This document shows positions 24,010 through 36,331 of a DNA stretch of 64,000 nucleotides, in pieces. The first letter of the stretch is position 1. Each line of letters starts with the position of its first letter. The translations under genes and the position numbers were made by a program. Origin of the DNA: Lingula anatina (taxonomy: Eukaryota; Brachiopoda; Lingulata; Lingulida; Lingulidae); contig NW_019776080.1 of the NCBI RefSeq assembly GCF_001039355.2, positions 474,488 to 538,487 of the forward strand, read 5' to 3'. The notes below the pieces were generated by a model. The model was not told the DNA's origin and did no database searches. It was given only the letters and a program-made list of their open reading frames with translations.

Positions 24010-24256
24010 TATGCAAATTCATCGGGAATTGCCACATTCTTCATGGATGACCCAGCTGGTGGAAAACTCATGCTCCCCAACAGAATTCTTATAGTTCCAA
24101 AAACTAAATACTGGTTCCACGTGTATAAGATTATATTATTCAAGATGAATGAAGAACTTATACGAAGTAACTTATATGTGGACCACCTAGAAATTATCAT
24201 TTTCACCCCGTGTACTCCCACATACACATCGAGAACTGTAGAGTCCGTTCCTAGAC

Positions 24257-24262
24257 TTTATT
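24257..24262 (-). terminator. Candidate poly(A) signal of NEDD8
   Basis: The complement reads AATAAA about 920 bp past the NEDD8 stop codon. It is the first canonical hexamer I noticed downstream; the 3' UTR extent is otherwise unproven. Confidence 0.3.
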
Positions 24263-25182
24263 ACAGTTTGAGATTAACAAAAGCACATTTCAATGATTAC
24301 AACGTCGATAACTGTGGTTAAATTATGACATACTGGATATAGTTTTTCTTTAATACTACACATAAAAAAGAAAGGTCAGAGCGACCTCTATCTAGGACAT
24401 TTTGTTATGATCAACTAATAATCAAAACAATCTGAGAATCCATCAAATGCATTTTAAAGGTAAAACAGAATTACAGAAAATAATTCAATATTTTTGTCTC
24501 CACTATCTTTTATATAATTCTCTTAATAAATATTCTAAAGTGTATCAAATTGAATTTTTGGCTGCAATCCACTAGATAAAAAACTTGGAGAGAAGTACAT
24601 TGCTTTCACTCTGTCCTTCAAAATGTCTATTTTTCTACATTGAATTAAACTAAATGGTAGTTATCTACAAAAACTTGATGCATTTTGCACGCTCAAATAG
24701 ACCTGCCGTTTCACGGCTTCTTCAGAGAGCACTTCCTGTTCACGGTATTTTGTTTGCACGACATCAAAGAGCACACAGATTCACAGTGACAGTACACATC
24801 ACAATATGCCAGTATTCTCCAGAGAAACTTCTGAATGCAAACTGATTTATAAGGACTGACTAAATATCCCTTTCTTTCTTAGTAGGTACCATTCTTTAAA
24901 CACATCTCAAGCTGCAACATGTTAATAGGTCACTCACTTTGGCTTTAGTGCAGTGAAAAAAAAATTAATGTAAAATTCTTTGTGGTATCCTTTACATGAT
25001 GGTAAATATGCAGGCATCAAAAGTAAAAAAAAAGGCTCTGGACATGATGATGGGATGATTTTGCAGTCCAGTTTAAATAAATAAACAAATATCTCCCAAA
25101 GTCGCTAAAGAGAAAACACCCTCCCTTTGAAGAGAGAGGTGCATTCAAGACATTTTGAAAAAGTTTAAGTCTGTGATTGTCA

Positions 25183-27615
25183 TCAATGTCCCCTGTGTCC
25201 TCCCCGGAGAGCTAACACTAGATGTAACACTGATCCACCTTGGACTTTGTAATCTGCTGCAGTCTTGTCATCATTCCTGGAAATAAATAATTAAAATAAA
25301 ATAAAATAAATAAATTTACCTTTTTAAACTTGAACTTTTGGTTTAATTACTGATCTTACACCAAATGTCAAAGATAATTTGTATTTGTTCAAGAAAAAGT
25401 CACAATTTGTCTTACTTTTAAGTCAATTTATCACTAATCTGATACAAAAATATCGTAATCCTTAATCGACAAATGTTTTAAATGATGGAAAAAAAACAAG
25501 TGTTATTGAGCTGCTCATTTGAAATGTTCTGAATTTTGATAATTTTTAAGATTTGCAATGATGTAAAAAGTCACTGCTATACAACTTTGTGTGAGTTTGT
25601 TGTACATAGTATGCTGATGTTATTTCTTCAACATAAAAAATGTCCTAATGATAAATTCAAAAAGATGGATTCTATGATGTGTGATATGTATTTTCTATCC
25701 TGGCAATCCAAAGGCCTAGAAAACTACACCACAGAGAAAAAAAGGGCAAAAAACTTCATGAGTCTAATGACAGGCAGCTTATATTAAAAAATCACATAAA
25801 ATTGTGCTTCAGTATTGCTCACTGCAATATGGTGTGGCTTCTGGAAACCTTTAGACTTCGTTTTGAGTGCAACAGAATCACCCCTTAGCTGCTCTAAATG
25901 TCATTCAGTTAATCTGATTGTATTCAGGCAGAGTCCTTGCGGAGTTGGATCGATCTACATAATATGGTAGATTCATTTTGAGTGCACCCTTTAGTGATTG
26001 AGTGGCACAGTAGGGTTTTCTCGCGTTATCATGGTTTTTGAATGTTGTCGTTGTAGTTTGCTAGGCCTGATCCAGACCTTGAAATTTCTACTGATCAATC
26101 TTAAACTGTACACACTTACACCTAGAGATGTGCATATACTCACATTTGTTTCCCACTAAAAATAAGCCTCTGTTGTTGTGGTGGAATTCCTTCCTTTTCC
26201 TCCACTCTCTCTTTTATTCTCTCCACCTAAAATGAAATTCAATTTCTCAAACTGAAACACACCTAACTAGATTAAGAAAGTATAAATCTGAAAATGAATC
26301 ATTTCTCAACTGCATGTTCAAATATATAAATTGTTTGTGTCTCTTACGGCTCACCACAACCATATAAACAAGGGTAAACATCAATAGTACACACCTCTGC
26401 CTTCACCATTCTGTAATCGACTGTGATTTGAAAGCTTGTTTTTTAGATGAAGATGTATATTTATTGCTATTGAAACTTCATGGAATGGATTTAGATTTTC
26501 AACAAAGCAGGTTTTGCAAGGGAACCTGTGTATGGCAGAAGAAATCATTTAGTAAACAAAAAACATTTCATGAAATAAACTGAGAAGTAGGAGCTAGACA
26601 CCAAACACAGTTCAAGTAAAATGGCAGAAAATTACCTTATCAGTGGGTTCAATGTCTATCTCAATCTGAAAAGATAAAATACTAAGATAAAAAAAATTGT
26701 TCAATTTGTTGTAACGCAACTAAAAAAGCAATAGTAGATTTACATGTATACATTATTCTTATCCTTAAAATCATTTAAATCTTAATCTTCTTCATTCAAT
26801 GGGATTGTTATTAATTTCTGATATGAAAATGGAAAATCTCCTCACCTCTTTTCCTGTAAGTGTCTACCAGTACATGAAAAGAAATGAAATTTAAAAATAA
26901 GTATGAATTTTGGAACACGCTTATCATAGAAGCAAATTTTGGCAAAGCTTAATGTTTTACATACAAAAGTAAAACTTTTCTCAAGGTGAAAATGTGGGCG
27001 ACTTTTTTCCACCTATACCTCAATCAATCAAACAAATCACTGCACCCAAATGTGTTCTCAAGTAAAAAAAAGTTTTTGGAATTTCTTTCAGAATAAATTC
27101 ATTACGTCTCCATAATAACTTGTCTTTATCTCAGATGTCATTTATTTTCAAAATAAAATTTCAGTTTCTTTATTTAAAGGTAAAATCCCAGATAGACCTG
27201 TTAAAATATAAAGGCATACTAACATAGAGAGCATTGTGGTAACTATGTGAGAATCGTTTTTTCCCCTTATACTTAGTTTATCAGCATCATCATGTTGTGA
27301 AAGAAATATCTTATTATACTGTTACTGAAGATACTATACCACAAACTGCACATAGGCAAAATGTCAAACAAACGACTGAACATGCCTAAAAATCTGCACA
27401 ATTCATTTCTAAAAACCTGATCGAAGCCTTAACATTGTGTGACAATGACTCCGTGCTTGACTACATAGCACCGGTGTCTTAAATCATTCAAAATTTGAAG
27501 TGAAATAAAACGTCACGCCGTACAACTCTAACCACTTTAAATACACTGTGTATTAATATTACTGTTCTACCTTAAAACATATCTTAACATATATTACCTT
27601 CACTTTTATCAACAT
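25183..27615 (-). CDS. NEDD8: NEDD8 ubiquitin-like modifier precursor (5 coding exons)
   Basis: Coding exons on the minus strand: 27615-27598 (MLIKVK), 26863-26846 (TLTGKE), 26665-26636 ([10 protein letters not shown]), 26226-26144 ([19 protein letters not shown] onward) and 25276-25183 (ending LVLALRGG plus HRGH and TGA). The join is 243 nt, 80 residues plus stop, against 81 in human NEDD8. It is nearly identical to the family, including the ALRGG processing site; cleavage after Gly-Gly by a NEDD8 protease exposes the glycine that is activated by NAE1-UBA3 and conjugated mainly to cullins, switching on cullin-RING ubiquitin ligases in nucleus and cytosol. Exons 2 and 3 are microexons (18 and 30 nt) separated by about 180 nt. 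The tail HRGH differs from the vertebrate tail but is removed in maturation. Confidence 0.95.
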
Positions 27616-27657
27616 GATTACGATTTCTTCCTACTCCCAGTCACACTGTTCTCTTCA

Positions 27658-27665
27658 CCGGAAGT
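27658..27665. promoter_or_regulatory. ETS-type site upstream of NEDD8
   Basis: CCGGAAGT, the core of GABP/ETS sites in housekeeping promoters, lies 43 bp upstream of the NEDD8 ATG. Occupancy and exact start site are inference. Confidence 0.45.
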
Positions 27666-28201
27666 AGTAATTGAGAGATGTGAGGTCATTGGTTCAAAAC
27701 ACGTGCAGATTCCTAAGGATTAAGTACGATTTCTTATAAGATAGCCCCAATATAATGAACCAAAAAATTCATAACAATTAAAAAGCTTTATTTATGAGTC
27801 CGTTTTATTCATTATATGCATACCGAGTGTCACAATGAGCGAGAACTTACACAGGGGAACAAACGCATTAAAGAACTAAACCAATCAGATTTGATTTGAC
27901 TTCACCATCTTCAATCCGGTACATTGCACTATGGGTGATCTGACGAGCGGTCTGTTTGAAAAGTTTCACTTCACGTTTCACAAAACGCTTTTTTTCCCAG
28001 TGCAATTGTACACTTTTGTTATTTAAATTACCCTTGTTGTGTAGACTGTCGAAACGGCAATGAAAAATGAAGGCTTTCTCAACAAACCCAACGAATGCGT
28101 TCGACTATTCACCTGTCGCACCTGCCGCAATTACGCGCCAATTTATTTGTCATGTTGATGACGAATTTCCAAGGTATGCATTCCTCAGCTACGACACACA
28201 T

Positions 28202-28211
28202 TGCGCATGCG
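28202..28211. promoter_or_regulatory. NRF1-type palindrome in the NEDD8-Mcr divergent promoter region
   Basis: TGCGCATGCG matches the NRF1 half-site palindrome. It lies 46 bp upstream of a strong donor (CAG/GTGAGT at 28256/28257) that probably ends the Mcr leader exon. Confidence 0.45.
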
Positions 28212-28256
28212 TTACAAGGACAGGTATTCAAATGTCGGTTGGGTTGGCGTGAACAG
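28212..28256 (+). other. Probable non-coding first exon of Mcr
   Basis: A strong donor CAGGTGAGT follows 28256, just downstream of the NRF1-type site. The first Mcr coding exon starts at an acceptor (TTTTCTAG, 30109-30116) only 7 nt before its ATG, so a leader exon is needed; this is the best candidate. The intron of about 1.9 kb up to 30116 shows nothing else except a poly-A run near 28918 and an (AAT)n stub near 29665. The 5' edge is a guess. Confidence 0.4.
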
Positions 28257-30123
28257 GTGAGTATATAATCGTGATATCTTAAGATTTAGAACTAAGACCA
28301 AATGCGATTGCTGATTTTAGAGACGTTATATATTTCTGAAGCTTAGTTTAGTTGCTTAACCGAGAAGTTCGGCATTTTGTCAGGTGGGTTTTACTTATCA
28401 CACCTGTGGTTGTTTATGGTCTTTCCTTGCAAAGATGGCCGCGTAAAGTGTGAGTAATCTGGTTTTAGCTAGGAAGTGGCGTCTAAACTTCTAATTAAGT
28501 AGCACTTTCTATAAAATTGAGACGTTTTAATACTATACAGGTACTGCAAAGTGTTTCAGTAGCACACAATGTCTCTTTAGTGCTGATCAGAACATAAGAT
28601 TGATTGGTTTTAAGGAAGGAGAAGGAGGGCACGAGTGACGAGGGGATAAGTGGGCCTAGCAAACAAAGTTTCAGTTATATTTAGCTAATTACAGCTGTTC
28701 TATTTCTTAAATATTCTGTGCTTTACCTATATGTAAACTCTGGTTGCTCACATATTTCATGTTACCTTTCACTAGATTCGGTAAAATTAGGTTGTTTTTA
28801 TTAGTGACCTGAAGTGAACTTTAACAACACTGATCATGTCGTATTATTTGTACGATAAACTTACCTGGCGTTATAAAGAATGTTTGGTTGGAAAATTTGA
28901 AGTTAAAATGCAAATACAAAAAAAAAAAAAAAAAAAAAAAGAATAAAAGCAATAATAATCATGGATTATGATTTTTTTATGCAGACATGATTTCAGAAAG
29001 ATACATAAAGGTATAAATATAGGGCAAGTTAAATTTGTTAGTTCATAGGCCACCCATTTCTTTTGGGATCACTGTATTAAGACTGTGTATAGATGTGTTA
29101 GTCCAAAATTTGTAGTTTTTGAGATTTAATGCTAAATGTTCATGATGTTTTTTAAAACCTACCGGTACTTGATATAATCAAATCATATATAAATGAGGGT
29201 AGGGAATACCTTTTGCTTTCCGCGTGATTGGCCTTATTTTTCGAGAGTGATGCGTCATTTGAGCCCAATATTCTGCGTGAAACGTGATTCAGAAATTCTT
29301 GGTGATTGATCTGAATATATCTTCATTATTGGTGATTGAGCTGTTTTAATGATTGGTGATTAAGGGGGGGATGTATTCCCTACCTTCGTATGCGTTAAGT
29401 ATTTTTCAAACCATAATTTTCAAAAGTAAGTGTTGTATCTAATTCCATTGCTGAGCTCTGATTTGCTTTGACTGTAGAAATGGAAACTAATTATTTCGTC
29501 AATTTGTCATTGGATTGGTGAAAATTTTGCCAAAATAAAATAATAATGAGAGAACAGTTTCATTAGCTCTGTATGTATCAATTCAAATTAGTTTTTCTTT
29601 TTATCAAGAGCTTATAAAATATGTGGGTATTACCTCCAATATTTCTGTGACTATCAGTCAAAAAAAAAAAAATAATAATAATAATAATGCATGCTGAACC
29701 TTGCATAACCTTATAAATTATTGAATATATCAATCTGTTTTAAATAACTGAGAAAAAAGTTTTTTGAAAAATACTGTCTTATTAGACAAAAAGATGTTAG
29801 ACACCCTGGACATAAATGAATGATTTATTTACTTATGACTGTGAAATTTATGCAATATTTTTAAAATGTTTTTTAAACACAGTTTTAAGTAAAACTTATG
29901 AATTGTTTAGCTTTGGATCTTTTAGATAAGCTAACTGTTTATAAACAGAAATATCAGTTGATTTGCAGAACTCTAATTCAATTTTACATCAGTTTTGCTC
30001 TCATTATTTCTTTTGAATTTCCAGTTGTCATTTCTACACTACGCAAAATGCATGCCATTTATGATCACATTATATAGAAACTGATTGACTGTGTGAATTT
30101 TTTTTTTATTTTCTAGCTCCAAC

Positions 30124-33100
30124 ATGTGGTATCAGGTGCTAGTGGTGTCTGCAGTGACGTTAACCTGTGTTCACTCTCAGACCCCTGTCCCATCAGGCAA
30201 TGACCCCAATAATATCGCTAATATATTGAAAAGTGCAATGCTCAGGAGGCCACCGTAAGTATTTAATAATTTAGTACGAGTCACAGAACTTGCAAAGTAT
30301 TTCTTGTAGCATTTCATTCAAGAATATTGATTTTATTCCTTATAAAATTATGGGCATCGTAATTATATTTCTTCTTAGTATACATTATAAGTTGTCAACT
30401 GAACAACATCCCTTTTGTTCATCTGTTTCGTAGGAATAATTCAGCCAATCAAGGATTTGTATACTTCATATTTCTTACACTCTAAGATAGGTTGTGGGAA
30501 AACAGTAGATATAATGTGGCTGCATGTTGCCCAGCCATTCACTACCTAGTTCATCACAACGTTATAATTATTTGAATTTTTATAATCCCAACTAGATCAT
30601 ACTTTGTAATGAATTGTTGTGCAGCCAGGAACTTATTTGTCATACTGTAATAATAATTGTGATTTCTTTTCCCCTAACTAGAACATATTTTGTGGTCTCC
30701 CCTCGCCAAGTCCGTCCTGGTCAGAATGTCCAGGTCAGTGCCACTGCCCTTAGACTGGACTATGGTGACCTCAACATTCGTGTCTCTATACGACGAGAGC
30801 TAGAGGAAGTGGCCTACGCTTCAGAAACTTTTGATAGAGTAGATACAAGAATAATGCAGATGTTGGTAAGATATTTTTTTATTAATTTTGTTATGAAATC
30901 ATGATTTGAGTCATTGGTCAGGGATGAGATTTTGCAGACTCTCGATGGATTTCCTATTTTATTTTTTGGGAGCCAAAAATATCATTGGCCTAGGCAGCCC
31001 CCAGGTCCCATCACCATATTTTCCGACTAAGTGACAGTCTCATTCCTGGTTAATTCAGTGTTTGGCTCTCAAATCTGAGGCTCAGGATTGCAAGTGGCAA
31101 TTCTTATTGTTTATAATGATAAGAAAAATGAATTTAATTGGACCCCATAGAACAAACTCATTGGACGTGAGTATTTTTTTTCTCATGAGGTGCCTTTAAT
31201 TTTGCTTTGATTTATAGTCATTATCACGTGTGAAGACTTATTTGTCTTATTTAATTGTACTGTTTAGGTTCCCACAAATGCTGTGCCTGGCAATTACACC
31301 ATGAGAGTGGAGGGGACAGTGGCTGGGGGAGCAGGGGGATTTCTCTTTGAGAATGAAACTGAAATCCTCTTTGATCCTAAACAGTTGTCTATTTTCATCC
31401 AAACCAACAGACCCGTATATTTCCAGACACAGACAGGTGAGGTGGTTAAAATTACAGAAACCAAGCTTTAAAAATTAGCTTTAAATTATTAGTCCGCGTT
31501 CAGATGATGTTAATGTGAACAATATTATTATTATGACGATGATGTTTAATTTCTATGTTATTGAACACTCATGCTGACTGTCAACTTTTTTTTTATATAT
31601 AGAAATTATTTTTTTTCTCTACAGTTCGATTTCGTGTCATTCCTGTTGGAGCAGATTTGAAATCTGCATCTGCAACTGTAGACATTTATGTAGTGGTGAG
31701 TTTATTTTACACAGCTTTGAATTGCCATAGAAAAAGAACCATATATGATACAAAGTAGCTGATTGATTTGACAATTTCTTTATAGAAGATGCTAAGTAAT
31801 TAAATTAATGATAGTGCATATAAAAACATAAGAGAAGGGATGTTTGATCAAAGGAATAGTTTATATAAATAATTATAGCTGTCTGTAAAGACTGTAGAGC
31901 AGTGATACTTTATAAATATTATTTTCAGGATTCCACTGGAACAGTTGTACGCAGGTGGTTGTCCCAGCAACCAAGAGCAGGTAAATAACGAGTGGGTTGC
32001 TGTGGTAACTGGTGAGGGGGTTACTATGGTAACCATGTGGGGTTACTATGGTAACAGATGAGTGGGTTACTTTTTTAACCAATGAGGGTTATGGTAACTT
32101 ATGTTGATCAAAATATGGTTATTATGGTTAGTAAAGATTGCGTAATGAAATAGGGAAAGGTAATTCAAATCCCGTATTTTGGGTTTTAAGAAACAGAAAA
32201 GTTGTATTGAATTAAAACAACATGCAGAGAATTCTTATGTAAAAATACCAATAATTTGTAATGAAAAATAATTGAACCAAAAGTTTGAATTAGTATCTAC
32301 TAGCTTATTTTTTTCAGGAATATTGAGTATGGAATTTGAACTCTCCGATCAGCCTCATTTTGGGACATGGACAATACGAGTACATGCATATGTAAGTGTT
32401 TATCTAATTTGTCAAATTTTTTGTTTGTGTTTATTGTTGCTGGTTAATTTACTTGTATTTCACTGTAGGCTAAAAGGAGTTACAGGATTATATTTAGTCC
32501 AAAATACATTTTTTTAGGTGTTGCTCTGTATCTCTCTCCAAAGTCTTAAGTGTTTGATCAAAATTGGTTATGCTTGTTTTACGTCTTCTGTTTTCAGTAG
32601 TATTTTCATTGGCATAAAAAGAGAGGAAACCAATTTCTTTCTCTTAATTTTTATCATGTGTAAACTTAAGCTCATGCTGAAGTTGATTCTTTTGTATGCT
32701 ATGCTAGTTTTGAATCATTCATTTCTGGTATGATAGAATCACACTGAATATTAAATGGATAACAACTGTGTGTAAGTTATCCATATTTCACAATTAATGC
32801 TTTGTAAACAGCTCATAGAAATATAATAACTTCTATTTTACCACCAAAAACAATGGTTAACCCAATTATTTTGGAATTTGTGCTTGCTGTCACATCACGT
32901 GACCTCCATATATGGTTACACACTGTGTAATAATCTCTTAAGAGAATATTTCAGAAAACCAAACTTTTTAGAAAAAAAAATAACAGGGACTAACTTTGAA
33001 TGTGGGAAGGATTTATTAACCATTGGTAAGCATGGGAAAATTGTCCTTTACCCCAGGAAAATCCATTTTTTGGCCAAAATGAACAGCTATTATCCCTTTC

Positions 33101-36100
33101 AATAAATATTTTGCCTATGTGCAGTTTTGGCCAGATTATTAAGTGAGACGTGCCTTTTATCTTCAGGGACATGACTATGAGAAACAGATAGAGGTGGAAG
33201 AAAACTGTAAGTTAACATTTTACTGTTAACTTTTTTTTAACTGTGTGAAAAATGTTATTTTTGATAGCGTGAAATAATTATAGTTTTCATGTGGATTATT
33301 TACACTAAAGTAATATGTGTCATTTTTTTGTACACTTTATTTTTCTTTTTATTTTCCATAACTACTGAAACAAGTCTGTGAATTTGTAGATATATGAAGT
33401 GTTCTTTTCTTCTGTACATTGTATATATATTTTTTCTCTGTGTTTGTCTAATTTTTTTACATTTTATACAAAGAAGTCATCAGATAGCAATAAGCAATCA
33501 TAATCATATCATTATATAATGCGATCTTGTTTTCAGTGTGTTAGAACTTTCATTTACAGTTAAATAGGATCTTTTTTTCACTTTATGTTATTTGTAGATC
33601 CAATTTGCAAAAAGTCTTTTGTCAGCATAAATAATGCTAGCTTGTGATGTAATTTATAGATTGCAAAGAAATTATTTTGTCAGCATATATAATGCTTGCT
33701 TCAGTAAAAACTTCTGAATGTCAATATCTTTTGGCTTGTCGAGGGTTTTTAGGTTCATCATGTTGTAAAAGGTGTTTTGTATATAAAAGGTTTCCATGAA
33801 ACCTGTTCTGCTTAACAAACTGTTCTTATAAGTTATTCATGTATGAATATATTGACACGAGGTCAGCTTAGATTAACCTCAGTTCTATGTTTATATGGAT
33901 ATTCATGTTTGATTTGCACATTTTTAAGAGATGATACTTAATTATATGCATACAAATGTGAAAACAAGGCTAAACTAGATTGATCATGGGTCAATCCAAT
34001 ACTTAATAACTATTAAGAACAGCCAATATTGTCTTATGTTTAAAGCTGTTGGCCAGGAATACAGTGGTCCGGAGGTTATCTGGAAAGTTTTGGAGACAAA
34101 AACAGTCTATAAACTGAGATCTCTCTTATTGATAAGCAATATTTGCAAAAATGTTTCAGGAATTAAAATTGAAATTGGTAAATCACTTTTTTCTAGGCAG
34201 TTTTTTGGCCTAAAGTGGCAGGCTACTTCCTATTTTAACCCAAAAACATCTGTATTTTGATTTGGTACATGAAAAAAATATTCAGGATTGTCTGGCACAG
34301 ACTGAGAGAGACTAGATATTTTAAAAGGATATTTTGAGTCTCAAGGTATTGAAAAGTATTCCTGGTCCACATTATGCATATTGTATTTCATTTTCTGTTT
34401 TACACTATTTGTAATTGATTCTTGTATGCCACATGCTATCTCACATTTTCTTAACAATCTTGTTCCTTTGCCATCTTTTTAGACCGTGGTGAGTTCAGAG
34501 AGCTGGAGAACTTGAGGACTTGTTGCATGCACTTTTTTTTTTTTTGCCTTTTCAATTTTTCCTGTTGTTGTTTTGTGTGGGATTATTTGCATGCCTTAAC
34601 TGTTACTACCTTAGTTACCACCATACTTAACAAATATACCACTCATTCCAACTGCCTTTTCGTATGGAAAAAAAATCAAATACATGCTTTGTCAGCAACC
34701 CCCTCCCTTCCCTCCCCAAAAAGATAAAAAGGTTCAGATAATTAGAAAAATTTATGTCTTTAAATGTGATAGAATGCCAAAGACTGGTACACCTGTTTTT
34801 GTTTACTAATCTCTTATTTAAATAAATAAATATTCAAGTTACTTTTTATAATGTCCTTCAAGTCGACTCCAATAACAGGTCTGTTAAAATATCTTAGGTG
34901 TTAAATGAGATTATATCAAAAATTTCAAATTTAATATGTTTTTCTGTTCAACAAATGGTGTGAAAATAGCTTTAAACTGATCCTCATCCCTCTCCCCCAT
35001 GTACTGTCAAGTTTTAAAAGTTTGCAGATTGGCCTCTGGCTTTGCTTGATTGAATACAATACCAGCCTTAAATGGTTTGTCTAAATATTGTTAAGTTACT
35101 AATAAAATCTTAAGGACATCCATTGCAAGGATTTTTTTTCATTTTGTATTTGTCAAAAGTTATGCATCATATTCAATTTTATCATAATGATCCCACTGAT
35201 ATTATTAAGTAAAAGTTTTTATGTTTAAATGAGCTTTGATGCTTTTTTATTGAAATTTTAAAGACTGGCTCTTCCCCAATGTTGTCAAGCTTGTTTTTCA
35301 ATGAGTGGCTTAAAAGATATTTGTTAGTTTTATAGTTTTTGGAGAATATAGCTCATAATGATATTATGAATTTGCAGAAGTTTTGCGTTAAAGTGAGATG
35401 ACCTGCTTTTTCAATTGATATTTTGAACACTTGTTTTATTTGTCCCATATTGTCCAGCTTGTTTTTCATGAAGTGGCTTTTTTTCTCAGCTTATTTGTCA
35501 ACGTTGATAGATTTGTCACATGTTTGAAATTGGGTCACAGAATTGAGTAAAATGAAGTTGTTATTGACCAAGTTTTAAAAGGCCATTGTTATAGAAAAGA
35601 TAAAAGCATTGCTAGTTGTTTATAATTAAATTAGCAAAAATATATATATATTTAAAATATAATTCATTGAAAAGAAATTGGAAAATGTCTACATGGTGTG
35701 CAGATGGCATCACTAAATCTGAATATTCAAATTTGTTTAAAATTACATTTCCTTAAATGGCCATATTTGATGGATAATCAATATATTATTGTCCAAAACT
35801 TCTCTGTAACAGTTGCGCTTAAAGGTTAATGAAACTATGGAAAAGAAGAACACACTGGTAGATAGAGACATAGAATATTGAACCGCTTTTAGTCCACGTA
35901 GATTGGGCAACTAAGTACTAGTACTACTTTAGCTGGCCAGTGCACAACTAACGTCACGGTTGTCATATTTTCTTTTCTTGCTCCAAAGTGCCTTTAAATC
36001 CACTGTCCATTTGCATGAAGTAGATGGTATTATAAAGAGTTAAAATGATAATGTAAACTCAGTAGAATTTTCTTATGTAGGTCAATTCTAAATGCATGGC

Positions 36101-36297
36101 TTTAAAGCCCTTTTCAATGTTTATGTGAGAGCTACCCGAATAGCTGCCTTTGAGATAAAATTATAAAGTCAATGAAGATGAAGGAGGGAAAAAAGAAAAA
36201 GAGATAAGTCAAAGCTTACTATCACTGAGAATAGTAAACATAAAATACAACTGAACTTTGAGATTAATCCAAAATATTGCAGTAGATCATTTAAACA

Positions 36298-36331
<34 letters not shown>

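Larger units (their letters stand above)
14078..24250. other. 10-kb region without recognisable genes
   Basis: I find no exon with protein-family character on either strand. Contents: Tc1/mariner-type MITEs at 15430-15626 and 23787-24009, a TIR element at 16838-17004, family A copy 2 at 17550-17732, family B copy 2 at 19373-19605, three diverged repeats at 20120-20850, an (AAT)n tract, and a gap-bearing repeat at 22812-23247. Short unassigned open frames (for example 18187-18399 on the minus strand) have no supporting features. Regulatory sequence or a 5' exon of the Kv gene may lie here. Confidence 0.5.

Noticed and set aside
24654-24845. 63-residue plus-strand frame downstream of NEDD8
   Set aside because: Lies in presumed NEDD8 3' UTR on the opposite strand, with no splice or domain evidence.
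28067-28252. 61-residue frame in the divergent promoter region
   Set aside because: No homology features; overlaps the NRF1-type site and probable leader exon.
34482-34495. Possible third alternative exon of Mcr beginning after CTTTTTAG
   Set aside because: A good acceptor exists, but the translation does not resemble exons 8a/8b and runs into poly-T without an 85-nt donor.
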